Assembly: GCA_034696485.1 (NCBI GenBank)
Contig: JAQIWT010000006.1
Location: 1-64,000 of the forward strand
Length of the DNA stretch: 64,000 bases
Direction: 5' to 3'
DNA from: Isohypsibius dastychi
Lineage: Eukaryota; Tardigrada; Eutardigrada; Parachela; Isohypsibiidae
Part shown: in pieces, positions 35,801 through 46,303 of the stretch
Layout of the letters: every line of letters begins with the position of its first letter
How positions within the stretch are numbered: position 1 is the stretch's first letter
Translations under genes and position numbers: made by a program
Notes under the pieces: model-generated
What the model was told of the DNA's origin: nothing
What the model saw: only the letters and a program-made list of their open reading frames with translations
Database searches by the model: none

Positions 35801-37400
35801 CCGCTATTTATACATTTTCTACGAAAGGGGAATTTTCCGGTGTTTGCCCAACGAAACAGGAGGAATGAATAAGTAGTTCACGTGGGACGTGAAACTTTTT
35901 TTCTACTTACAGGGTTGGGCGGAAAGGTGCGGCATGAGAAATTAACAATCAGGTCGTACGTTAAACAGGAGAAGGATCAACAGAAAGCGGTTAAAATTTT
36001 TTGATCAGATATTGGCAGTTGTCAATCCTAAATTATCTTCAGAATTATGTGAGAATTATTTGAATTGATTATTTTGTTCAACTCCACCCCCTCGACCAAT
36101 TACAATTAGAAGATTGAATTATACGTAATTCGGGTTTGACGACCACGAATCATTTGGTTATTATATTCGCATGCTTGATGTGTGCGTTTGTTGGCGTATT
36201 TCGGTTGAATATTTGCATTTGTAACAAAAATGCCATCTCGCGGTGACACAAAAAAAATGTTGGGATTACTGGATGATGCAATTTTTATAAAATCTTGCGA
36301 GAAGCTACTGGAGGAGAGCTCAAGCAGCGACGAACATTCGGACAGTGAAAGCGAGCAATTTTCGGGAAGCTCAAGCGGTGATTACTTTCAAATAATGCAG
36401 CAGTCACTTCTAATTTTTGAAGAACCTAGATCTCGGTTGCCACCAACTTCCAAATTAATAATGCAGAACCCAGATCTTGAAATTAAAGTTCCTTTGAACA
36501 TCGTAAGTAAAAGCGACAGCGAGGATTAAACTTGGGTTAATACCTTCCTGCAAATGTTCTTTGTGGCAACTGCGATGTAAAATTTGCGTGTTCAGGTTAT
36601 TTAATATCAGCAATATATTTACCGTCGGCTTCCGAAAAACGGAGTGATTCTAGGTCAATTATTCACCACACTTTTTTCGCACTTGTAATTTTCAGAATTG
36701 CTTCTCATTACTTAACCGCAAAAACGCGGCATATAAATAATCATGATTTTTGTTTTCAGTACCAACCGGCAGAACAACCACATGTCCAGCATCCTGAGGA
36801 ACCGGCAAAAAACCATCAAAATGCTTGTCGCTGTAGTTATGGTGTTTGCAGGTAAAAATTAACTGAATTAGAACAATAAACAGATCTCTTGAATCAGTTG
36901 CATTTATGAAACCCATTAATTAAATGCGAACTTTTGACGCATATTTTCACTTTTTCGGTTGAGCAGGCTGTTGGCTGCCCATTTCCTTGTATCATCTAAC
37001 CCGTGACTTCAACCCACAAAACGATTCATCAAATCACAATGTTTTTGTATTTGTGGTTCTTCACTGGTTGGCCATGTCGAGTGTCGCATATAATCCAGGG
37101 ATATACTGCTGCTGGAATCAGTGCTATCGCGTGCAAGCTCGCCGGCTATACGGGAAATTATTCCAATGTTGCGGTGGGCGAAAGAACAGCAACTGCCAGC
37201 CACCTCAGGTCAAAATCGAGGGACTAATTGTGCGATTCAGCCGGAAACCTGATTACCAGCCTAACGGAAGTGTACAGTTCAGCCAGCGAAGTTTCAACTG
37301 GGACAGCCACAGCATCAACGGGGTAAACGGGATGAAGGAATTAATACATTTTCAGGAAGGGAAGCGGAATTTCTCGCCAGCAATGCCGGTGGCTCTCTGA
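32806..37400 (+). CDS. NPY/RYamide-type neuropeptide GPCR
   Basis: Five exons: 32806-33273, 33327-33502, 35154-35309, 36760-36851 and 36967-37400. They total 1,326 nt, 441 residues. It is a complete class A receptor. The N-tail has NHS/NAT glycosylation sites and Cys pairs. TM1 ends in GNFLVCYVI, TM2 has NLAISDFLITCLNIPFSL, and TM3 is preceded by the conserved Cys (SLMCQLLPF). The DRY position reads YDRLRVIVFPLRPRLT, TM6 holds GCWLPISLYHLTRDF, and TM7 has AYNPGIYCCWNQ (the NPxxY motif as NPGIY). The C-tail has a CCGG palmitoylation-type site. This pattern fits receptors for NPY/NPF, RYamide or related peptides; the ligand cannot be read from sequence. Introns 2 and 3 are long (about 1.65 and 1.45 kb) and contain a MITE-like repeat and an extra ORF. 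It starts 5' of, and on the same strand as, the PPP1R36-like gene. Confidence 0.94.
33792..33937. mobile_element. MITE-like element with 30-bp terminal inverted repeats
   Basis: Arms at 33792-33821 and 33908-33937 are inverted copies matching at 29 of 30 positions (core TTCTGCCGATTAAGTGG), enclosing about 86 bp with no ORF. TA dinucleotides lie close outside both arms, which would suit a Tc1/mariner-type origin, but the exact ends and target duplication are not certain. It sits in intron 2 of the NPY-type receptor. Confidence 0.75.
36230..36529 (+). CDS. Candidate acidic Ser-rich ORF inside receptor intron 3
   Basis: A 99-codon ORF with a good start context (ACAAAAATGCC). It begins MPSRGDTKKMLGLLDD, followed by a Ser/Glu/Asp run (LLEESSSSDEHSDSESEQ) and a hydrophobic middle (FQIMQQSLLIFEEP), ending in SKSDSED. 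It lies on the same strand as the host gene, in its third intron, and does not join to the flanking exons. I do not recognise it. Acidic Ser-rich N-termini like this occur in some DNA-transposon transposases, so a transposon remnant is one possibility; a small nested gene or chance are others. Confidence 0.3.
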   Translation: MPSRGDTKKMLGLLDDAIFIKSCEKLLEESSSSDEHSDSESEQFSGSSSGDYFQIMQQSLLIFEEPRSRLPPTSKLIMQNPDLEIKVPLNIVSKSDSED

Positions 37401-38083
37401 ATTTTTTGAACGCTGATAATCACCGCGCTTTTTATTTTTTTACGAATGATTTCTACCGATGATTATCTGCTGGTTCTTGCCGAATGATTTTTTTGCATTT
37501 CCGGCCACATGAGACCGAAGACATTTCATGGTTATTTGCTTTCAGTCTACCGTACATACTGTATAGAATTCGGATAATGTCTCACAGAAATTCCTTGAAA
37601 GGAATTCGGAATAAAAGATTTGTTATACAATATAAATCTCGTCGGGAAATTTACTTCCGTTCTAGAATTTTGTTGCATCCGTCGGTTCGAACATGATTTG
37701 TTCACCTGCATATCTGGAATTGATTGAATGAAAAGAAGAACTAAAAGGGTTTCCAATATTGTAACAATATTCAGCAGCTTTCAAATAACGTGCACACATT
37801 TTTATCTTTTGCTTCTTCTTTTACATTCCCCACAAGACTTTTCGATCAAAATAGGTTCAGTTTTTTACGCCATTTTTTCAACCTGTCCTCTGTTTCCGCA
37901 CATACAGAGGACAGCTTTCAAACTAAGTTTTGAGATTTTAATCTTAACCTTTTTTCCAACAAATATTTTTTGCGATGCTCGGCAACACAAACAGTGGCGA
38001 TCGAAAGGCAGATGTCAAAAGTACACGATTCAGACTTTATTCCTTTCATCACCCTTTAAATTTTTGCGGAGTCAGCCGAAGTA
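37401..38083. other. Intergenic between the receptor and the PPP1R36-like gene
   Basis: About 680 bp holding the receptor 3' UTR and the promoter of the next gene, same strand. No other feature recognised. Confidence 0.4.
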
Positions 38084-41000
38084 ATGACTAAAGTGTCAGC
38101 AAAGTTCCCACCGGAAGTTGCCGCAGTCCTTGCCGGTCATAACCCTTTTCTTCATTATTCTCGGAAAAGTGAAGTTTTCCGCGACGTGTTCGAGCTCGGC
38201 GATTATGCGAACAAGGATGATGAAGAGGAAATCCAATCCAAAGTGCGAGTAATCAGTCAGTCAATATTTCGATTTTCCCAATCGACTTTATGAATTTTTG
38301 GTAAAGCAGTCATTATTCTGATGAAACAAGGTAGACAACAATAAATTAATTAGCTCTAGGTTAAAAGTTTATATATTGTTAAAATACCCATACCAAAAAT
38401 TACCCGATAAAGTTTATAAGACACCATTTTCCAGCTGAAAAGACTTTAAACTAATTTTGTTTTGTTATTAGAAAACATCAACACTCCCAGGAAATATGAC
38501 GATGTTGAGAGCGAACCGTAAAACGCCCGAGCCCACTAATGGCTCGTGGAAATGGGACAAAAAACTAGGTTTCTTATTTGTACCGTATGTGGTCTCCACT
38601 ACATTTCCGGGCGGATCTCGAATGCCATAATAATTATTGTAGAAAGAACCCAGGATATTCCGATGCCAGAAATGCCACGAGAAAATTGCACCTCCCCCGT
38701 GATGCACTAAAGATCGCCGGGAAAATCAGTTTCAAACCGCAGTAAGTAAGTGTTGGTCTTTCGGAAGAAATCCTGATGATCGGCTTTGGGGGTCCAGTTT
38801 CATTGCTTCACATTTTTGCAGCCGAAATCCTGCGGACAAAGTGATCGAAGGCTTCGCTAAACTAATTAAGAATGAAGAGGTCACCACTGAAATTGTTGTG
38901 GATGAATCCCGGCAAGTTGAACTCGATGACCTTAAACGTAAGAAAATCAGGTAAGAAGCTTTCACGACATGCAATAAAGCATAAATGAAACCGACGCAGA
39001 TTGAATAATTTTAACATCCCAACTAAAAAAACAAACTATTTCAGTAGTTCTTGACAATATGAAGCAACCGAAAAATTACATCACAAAATTACGAACAAAA
39101 TTCTCTACGTATGCCAATATGTTTCAGAATTCAATTACCACTAAGTACGCACTATACTTTATATTCATCTAGATTTTGCTGCTTGTAATGCAGTTTTTTA
39201 CCTCAAAGATTATTCTGTCTATTAGATCAACGCTAATAATATAATTTACCAAAATTATACTGTTTTGTTTCGTTCTTTTGTTAAGTGAATTTCACGTGAA
39301 ACTTCTTTGTTTTTCGTGTGGATGACCTCACCAGGCTGGCAGTTTGCATTTTCCTTGCGCTGATTTAATCTATTCTGGCTTCAGGTGGCGCAATGTACCT
39401 GACAAAATATTCCCTTCACAATAAACTTTCCGAGAGATTCCAAGCGTATTATGACACGTTCAACTGCGCCCGGGGATTGCAGACGTTCATAAAGTATAAT
39501 CCAACGTGTCGATGTTAATCAGTTTGACCTGAATACATTTCCGCAGGAATTCGGAATACGATGAATTCCTGTTAGCGCTGATTCACTACTTTCACTTTTA
39601 TCTTCTTGGCCTGACAAGAAAGTTCTTCCGGTTGGGCATCAAAGCTGGCAGGCTGTTGAGGTGGTGTCACGACATTTGATTTAAATTGATGTGGAATCTG
39701 GAGCATGTTGTTCCCATGCAGATTGCCCGCCCAGATTGAGGTTCCCAAATCAACGCAACGAGGTCGCCAACGAAGGATCTTTCATTACGAAATAAATGCC
39801 GCCCGACTGCAACTAGCGAAGAAATATTCAATGATTCTCATCAAAGTAATGGAAATCAAACAACCGTTACCTGGTAGTTTGAAGTATGCTCACGAATCGA
39901 CAACTTCTGTAAAAAGCCATACATTATTTATTTTAGATATAAACCGCATCCCATTGTTCCAGAAAGATTTTTCTTCGAGGTAATACAGTGATCTTTTCAT
40001 GTTATGATGAAATGATTATATGATGATTTATTTCAATACGGTGAATCAAGTGCAAAATATTTTAATAAATTAGATTCCAACTTGAAGATTGAATAAGTTA
40101 AACTCGTCAGTTATTAGCATTGTGAGTTCTGATGAGAGAATCAATGGTGATGAAACCAACATTTTAAAAAATTGTTCAGCTAAATTGCTTGAATTCTGAA
40201 AGTTTGCTGCTTGGGCACAAGTAAACCTAAAATAAAGCCACTCAAGAGCCTATATGGTGGTTATTCCGTGAATTGCTTTCTCTAGACAATTATTAAATAA
40301 AGAAAGTGTCGGAATATTTAACAAGCAAACTTCATCAACGAACGGTCATGACTTCTCTAATACCCAAAACAAACTGAGATCGATCACAAGTATAAGTTTC
40401 AATAAATATAATTAAGCACTGCATCTCTTTACAGAGTTTATTAGACTTCAGTTGCCTCGCGGTCTGCGCTGCTTTTCTGCAGCGTTCCAACAGATTTATT
40501 CGGGCGGAATTCGGCAGGTATTTCCTCAAGAAACTCGAATAATTTAGCGTTTTCAACTGCAAAAAGCAGGACATCATTCGCTTTAGGCTTTTTCGCCGTG
40601 AAGCATTTAACATGGACTCCTTAGAGCGGAGTATGGGATTCACGGTTTATGAATCATATGCGGAAAGGGCACGTTGCGTCCTCGAAGACTCACGCAAGAA
40701 AGCTGCAGAACGTGAGAATTATAAAAAGCAAAATCCACGACTGTCTCCCAGATCATATCGCCTAAAGCTAAGCGACGATTTAGTCAAGTCACCTGGAACT
40801 GATTGGCGAGCAAAAGTAGCACATCGTCCCAAAATATGGACAACCTACAAGAAGCCACTCTTTTATGTCAAAAAAGCTTCCGTTCCGGAAAAGACGGATT
40901 ATGCTACACACAAGCATCGCTTCGCAAGAGAAATCAGGTGTGGCCTTTATCAACAACTACCTGATCGAACTATAACCCTTTTCAAATTATATGCCAGAAA

Positions 41001-41849
41001 CCACATGAAATGAGTTTTAGACTTGTTTAAATAACCTTAATTAATCTCTGTAATCATTGTCGAGTAAGATTATTGAGAAAACCAGGAGATGCTTTTCAAG
41101 CATAAATGAAACATTATGGAAAAACCTGAAATATATAATTATAATTTATAAGTTTCATATATAATTTCCGCATATATACTACGATCTTTGGGAAATGTCT
41201 TCCAGAGCAGCTTCGAATAATATTATTTCGCTCCTAAGAAGCATTATTTTGGTTTCTTCTACGAACTCATGTTCTTTCAGGGAAATGTCTCCTATCATTA
41301 GTTTCCAAATGGATCGCCGATATCAAGCCTTTCGTGACATCCTGTTGCACACAGTCCCAGAAGCGGGAGAGAATGCACTGTTGCAGCAACTGCGAAAACC
41401 GCGGCATGCCATCCGACAAATCAACCGACGAAACCTGACACCTTTCAATGAAACGTAATAATATAAACTCATTTAAACAAGAGAAATATGCACTGTATCG
41501 TCAAAGCATTCAGATTTTCGCTTCCGGTGACCTTTTCTTAATGCGCTCAACGTCATGTTGTTACAGGCTGGGCATTCTTGGGAAGAAGCTGCGATACTTT
41601 GATTACTGGACACTGCTGCCGTCATTGAATCACGAAAGGAAACTGACACTTCCCGGCCTGAAACAAGATGCCAGACTACAAGCGTTCAAAACGACTAAAT
41701 TAGTATTTCCTAGACGACTCCCACAGTCTTCGCGATTTCGCAAGCAATCAGTATCGGAATCAGCGATCAAGCCGAAAATTCAGGAGGCTCTCGTGGATCG
41801 TCTGAGCAAAGCAAAACGAAACGTTTCAAAGAAAGCTAAAGATTCTTGA
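38084..41849 (+). CDS. PPP1R36: PPP1R36-like protein phosphatase 1 regulatory subunit
   Basis: Twelve exons: 38084-38248, 38472-38584, 38643-38741, 38822-38937, 39385-39493, 39547-39660, 39722-39883, 39937-39979, 40435-40517, 40587-40937, 41281-41454 and 41567-41849. They sum to 1,812 nt, 603 residues, with all phases agreeing. Family features recalled from vertebrate PPP1R36: SWKWDKKLGFLFV near residue 85; EYDEFLLALIHYFHFYL, a DEFLxALxYY-type helix; NAARLQLAKKYSMILIKVM; and the strong block FFFESLLDFSCLAV then AEFGRLFRREAFN. GKISF (residues 119-123) fits an RVxF-type PP1-docking motif. The C-terminal 230 residues are very basic and not recognised. Vertebrate PPP1R36 is linked to testis and sperm, so a role with PP1 in male germ cells is plausible. 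The short tail after residue 164 depends on choosing the donor at 38938; the donor at 38951 leads to an early stop. Confidence 0.72.
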
Positions 41850-42117
41850 TAAACAATCGAGTTTCTGGTGGAGAAATTGAAAATAATAACTTGAATCAAT
41901 GTGTGCGTGTATCTATACCGTGATATGGTCGAGCTGTAATTGGAGCCCGCGTATCAGTCAAAAGCTTTCAACAAGCCAATCAAGCAGCTGATAATCATTT
42001 CTCGTTTCGTTTATTCTTGAAAATTATCTTCGAATTATCCTTGCATTGTGATAAAATTTTCATTCGCCATCTCCCTAAATTGCAACTCACATCGATCGTT
42101 GTTTCGTGAATATCGTC

Positions 42118-43775
42118 ATGGCTTCCTCCAAACGAAGAGTGCTTCTACTTTCCAGTTCCTGCCTGCACGGCTGCGCTCCTTTTGAATATGCGAAGAAAGA
42201 CATCCAAGAGTTCTTTGGAAGGTGAGATTTCTGAGACAGAACAATGAAATTTGACCGCATCTAAATGAGAGTGCATGTTTACAGTACCGTAAAGGAGATC
42301 CTGTTCGTTCCGTACGCGTTGAAGGACTACGATGAATATGTGAACAAAACTCGACAGCGGTTTGCTGATGTTGGTCTGGATTACAAGGTTCGTGGGATTC
42401 ACGAAGGAGGATCACCTGTTGACGAGGTGAACAGAGCACAAGCCATCTTCATCGGTGAGAAAAATCGGCTGGAATGGTTGCTTTTGTGAAACGCCATCTG
42501 TCTTACCAGTTATTTGGTTGTTTTCAGGAGGCGGAAACACGTTTCGTTTGTTGAAAACGCTGTATGAGTTCAAGTTGGTGGAAGCCATCCGGAAGCGTGT
42601 CCTTGAGGTATGCACTGAGTAGAGTAATTCAAACAAGTATTTTGCATGTTTATAAAGTTGTTTGGAGTGAAATATGTCAAAATTGGCATCCATCTGGAAT
42701 TTCGAGATTTCGACTTGTCTCTTCTTTCTCCAACCAGGGGGGGGGGGGGGGGTTGTTGAAGTCTTGACAGTGACCCTGACCGATAACTCGAACGCTTGAT
42801 AACCTCTCTCTTACTTTAAAGTTGCATCATGTAAATTTACAATGTAAATTTACATGATGCAACCTGGTTGATTGACGTTCCGTGTTAGTTTATTACGAAG
42901 ATTTATATTATTTAATTATTTCTGTTTGGTTTTCAAACGTTTTTGCCCTCCTTTGGTTTTTGTGCTTTTGTTTTGCTCTTTGTTTTTTTTAGTGATTTCA
43001 GTTAAATCGAATTTGACAGCTTTGTGTTCTCCAGTTTCGACTCATAGACGTAGTTAATCTTTCATGGAACGGCATCTGGTTTGAAAATCTTGAATCTCAG
43101 AACTGGAGAACTAGTGGCGTTGGATAATGGATGATAATCATTTAATATTTTAAACCGTTATCTGACTATCGCAGGTTCAGTGCTGAAATTGTTGGAAAAA
43201 AATAAAACTTGGATTGGTGTTTTTTTAATTTTTCGGGCTTCCTGATTCATTGATCAGTTGTTCTTATTTTAGGATGGTATTCCCTACATGGGCTCCTCGG
43301 CCGGAAGCAATGTGGCAACCGCCTCCATCAACACAACCAATGACATGCCCATTGTCCATCCACCGAGCCTGAAAGCTCTCGGATTTGTTCCGTTTAATAT
43401 AAATCCTCACTATATCGAACCTGATCCGAATTCGACCCACAAAGGCGTGAGTTTTGTGAATTTTGTTTGCTCTGCGGTAAAGTTCGGCTTAAACTTCTAG
43501 AATTATGTAGGAAACGAGAGATGAGCGAATTCTAGAATATACGGAACTAGATGACTGTAACCCAGTGTTGGTGCGTCATCATCAGCTCGTTGGCCCAGAT
43601 AGATTGTTTTATTTGTTTTTGTCTGATTTTGAAGGCTCTGAAAGAGGGGGCTTGGCTACGCATCTTAGGTGACAATGCCGTTGTTGGAGGACATTTTGGC
43701 GGGCGATTGTTCCCGAGATCTGGAGACCCGGTGGATATTCCGGTCGGAAGTGACGTTAGTTATTTGCTGAAGTGA
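42118..43775 (+). CDS. pepE: Peptidase E / alpha-aspartyl dipeptidase (family S51)
   Basis: Six exons: 42118-42221, 42285-42454, 42528-42607, 43273-43446, 43511-43570 and 43635-43775. They total 729 nt, 242 residues (bacterial PepE is about 229). The enzyme hydrolyses dipeptides with an N-terminal Asp in the cytosol. Conserved elements are [10 protein letters not shown] near the start, [20 protein letters not shown], the nucleophile elbow GSSAGSN with Ser127, and the catalytic His164 in NINPHY. The Ser-His spacing of 37 equals that of Salmonella/E. coli PepE (120 to 157), which supports an active enzyme. Intron 3 (665 bp) contains a 16-G run and a perfect palindrome. The multi-exon structure argues against bacterial contamination; PepE-like enzymes are known in other animals such as frog and insects. 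Confidence 0.95.
42737..42752. repeat. 16-nt homopolymeric G run
   Basis: Uninterrupted G tract in intron 3 of the PepE gene, about 70 bp before the palindrome at 42821. Its length may be imprecise in the assembly. Confidence 0.85.
42821..42863. repeat. Perfect 43-bp palindrome in a PepE intron
   Basis: Two 21-nt arms (42821-42841 and 42843-42863) are exact inverted copies around a single A, with core GTTGCATCATGTAAATTTAC. It would form a hairpin or cruciform. It may be a MITE core or fold-back element; no target duplication could be defined. Confidence 0.95.
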
Positions 43776-44016
43776 CTTTTGAGGTCACATTTCACTGATT
43801 TACAGAGATTGTGATTTATTCGAAGCCCAATTTTTTTTCTAAAACCGTATAAAGACGTTGGTAGGAACTGCAACTACACTTAACAGATAAAACTGAACTT
43901 CTGAAGGTACAAATAAATTTTGGGAAAGCAAAAAATGTGCGGAATTTGTGTGTTGTATGAAAGCATTTTAGGAAAGACTCCAGTTTGCTGTTGATAAATT
44001 TTGAGTATTCATATTT

Positions 44017-45016
44017 CTACATGTAAACGAAATGAGAGCTCCTTTCTCCGAATCCCATTTTCGGGCAAAGTCCGAGATCCCCAATTTGGTGCGAAGGTCC
44101 TTCAGCGACCTTTAGGTGACCTTTGTCGATCACCAGCCAGAGATTCCGCGATGAGAAGTCTCCATTTTCACGAATCACAGATTCGATCTGAATTACGGGA
44201 TAACTCTTTCCATCGCAGATCATGTCACATTGTCGATGGCGGAAATAAGTTCTGACCGACGATTTGTTTGCCTGTAATATAAGTTGAAAAAATGCTGGTC
44301 GGTAAGTCGGTTTTTCTTACCGTAGTAGCTAAAGAATTATCGCTCATGATAGCCAAAAAGCCAGCGGTTCGGAATTTAATCTGGAACACTGATGGGTGTC
44401 CTGAGCCTTGAAAAGGAACTTTCCTAATGCGAGCTAAAAAAACGTACGTATTATCACGTTGCCAAACGTAATTAAAAATTAAAATAATTATCTCTCGTTT
44501 TTTCTCAATATTCCTCAAAATTCCTCAAAAATGGAAAATTTCAGAAATTGTCAGAACTTTTTGCGCAGTTTCCAGAAACTGGGCATATAAATTGGTCTGT
44601 ATTAAGCGATTTTTTTACAAAAATTCTTCGAACTTGAGCCGTTTTTAATCATCACTTACTTGAGTTCTCTGGATGGTCCCCGATTTTTCTGACTTCAAAC
44701 CGACTTCTGGTAACTCCAACTGGCAGTTGAGAAATTATTCCTTCCTTTGTGCACGATTGAGAAAGCAACTGGCTTATTTCAGTGATGCCAAGGTGTTTAG
44801 CTGTGCTGGACAGGGATCTGGAATATCGTGTATTTCCGCCATCAAGAGATTCAATAGAGTGAGAAATGCTTGCAGCGTCATTCAGTCCATATCTGCGAAT
44901 CGGTTAATTTGTAATTGAATGATGAATCATATGCGCGTTCAACCAGATACTCACAATAGAAACATCACATGTAAAAGGAAAAATGCTCTTCGGGTATCCA
45001 AATGATAGGTTTCCAT
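44017..45016 (-). CDS. Novel secreted protein, 220 residues
   Basis: Four exons: 45016-44955, 44892-44660, 44433-44321 and 44271-44017. They total 663 nt with consistent phases. The N-terminus has a signal peptide with a hydrophobic core (AFFLLHVMFLLYG) after a charged start, so the protein is probably secreted. A Ser/Thr-rich stretch follows (RYSRSLSSTAKHLGITE). The last 130 residues look like a small beta-rich domain: PFQGSGHPSVFQIKFRTAGF, two Cys in RQCDMICDGKS, and RNLWLVIDKGHLKVAEG. This faintly recalls lectin-like or farnesoic-acid-O-methyltransferase-like ligand domains, but I cannot assign it. Convergent with PepE: the two stop codons are about 240 bp apart. Confidence 0.7.
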
Positions 45017-46303
45017 TTTAAAGTGTTAGAAATTCACCGGGAAATACGATTTCAAAAATTTCACTATGTGGAAACGAGGAATATTTTGAGATTTACAGTA
45101 CAGTTTTATACTGTTGTCTGCATGGCTTTGTTCTTATCGTCAATTGTGATAACGAAATGATCAGAGAGAGCCTTCATTCATTAGGTCATAGAGAATGAAT
45201 GTATCTTAATGAAGTCAGCCAGCCTCATTACCAATTTACCATATCGTTCCGAAATTATTTCTTTTCTGAATTTTCTGTTTTTCGAGAAACGAGTTCATTC
45301 CGAATAACTTTGATCGGACGGCATTTCTACTGATTTGACGCACTCTGGCGTTTTCTTGCACCTGTCCGGAAACCGCTTCTATATATTCGAATTCCAAGGT
45401 TCTGGGGAACCTATTCTGTGGTTCACCAGTAGTCGGCTTTATTTTACGTGCCTGGAAACTTCGGTTTCATTTTTCCATGACACTATGGTACTGCTACTGA
45501 TTGACGATAAGGAACCGTTCCGGATACCGCAAGAATGTTCCGTGGTACCCCGGCGGCGTTGTTTCACGTCATCTGATTGATAAACGCTCGCTTTTTAATC
45601 TGCACAATTTCACGAAAAATGCTGCTTATGACGTTATATCGCTGAAGTCGCCTGACCAAAAGCTGGAAAATACCGCGAATAGCAGACAGTTCGTTCAACC
45701 ACAGTCTGCGATATATGAGGTTGCAACATTCCACATGTTCATCGGCAGAATTGCATGCTTGATTTTTTCTCGGTGTAAAATAATTTAATTAGCAACTTCA
45801 AAAAACCTAATTCGAATGTCATTTATGAGTTATGTTCAGATTGATAACAAAAGCTAGTCGCAAAAGCGAGCCCGATAAAATGCATATCTTCGAATTTTTG
45901 TTTTAATGCTACCGGTAGATACTGCTGTTAGATAGTGTTTGGGACGATATTATATTTCGTATTACTCACTATTGTATTGATTTTTCTTGCAGTGGTTATC
46001 GTGTATGTTCGGATTTACTTCCTTATCCGTCTGCACTTCAAATCAAGGCGGGTTGGGTAACATTAGTCTAGTTGAACAAACAGGATCGTCAGTTTTTATC
46101 ACAAATGAGTCAACGTCTGCGGAAAAGGTGTATTTCAAATAAAAAATAAAAAACGCTTTTTCCTGGTCAGTCCTCAAGTTTTCCTCTTATAAGTATGAGG
46201 AAATGCAGGAATATCATTCTGTACTTAAGCAGGCCGAGGGACACTGGTTATTCAATTCAGTTATTTGCACTTGATTCATTCCAGCTGCTTTCTTTTAAAC
46301 AAA
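45017..46303. other. Intergenic; divergent promoters, ORFs of doubtful status
   Basis: Lies between the divergent secreted-protein genes. Plus-strand ORFs at 45335-45580 and 45501-45788 overlap in different frames. The first contains FEFQGSGEP, which resembles the FQGSGHP of the neighbouring secreted gene; this might mark a decayed paralogue or be chance. No splice model could be closed. Confidence 0.3.

Noticed and set aside
38951-39424. Alternative ending of the PPP1R36-like gene using the donor at 38951, giving a 181-residue protein ending KIFPSQ
   Set aside because: Works in frame but abandons all downstream exons; the donor at 38938 joins to a conserved frame that continues for 439 more residues.
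40612-41013. 133-codon ORF starting MDSLERSMGF as a separate gene
   Set aside because: Its first Met is inside exon 10 of the PPP1R36-like gene; the upstream part (GRLFRREAFN) is conserved and in frame.
42116-42439. 107-codon minus-strand ORF
   Set aside because: Antisense shadow of PepE exons 1 and 2.
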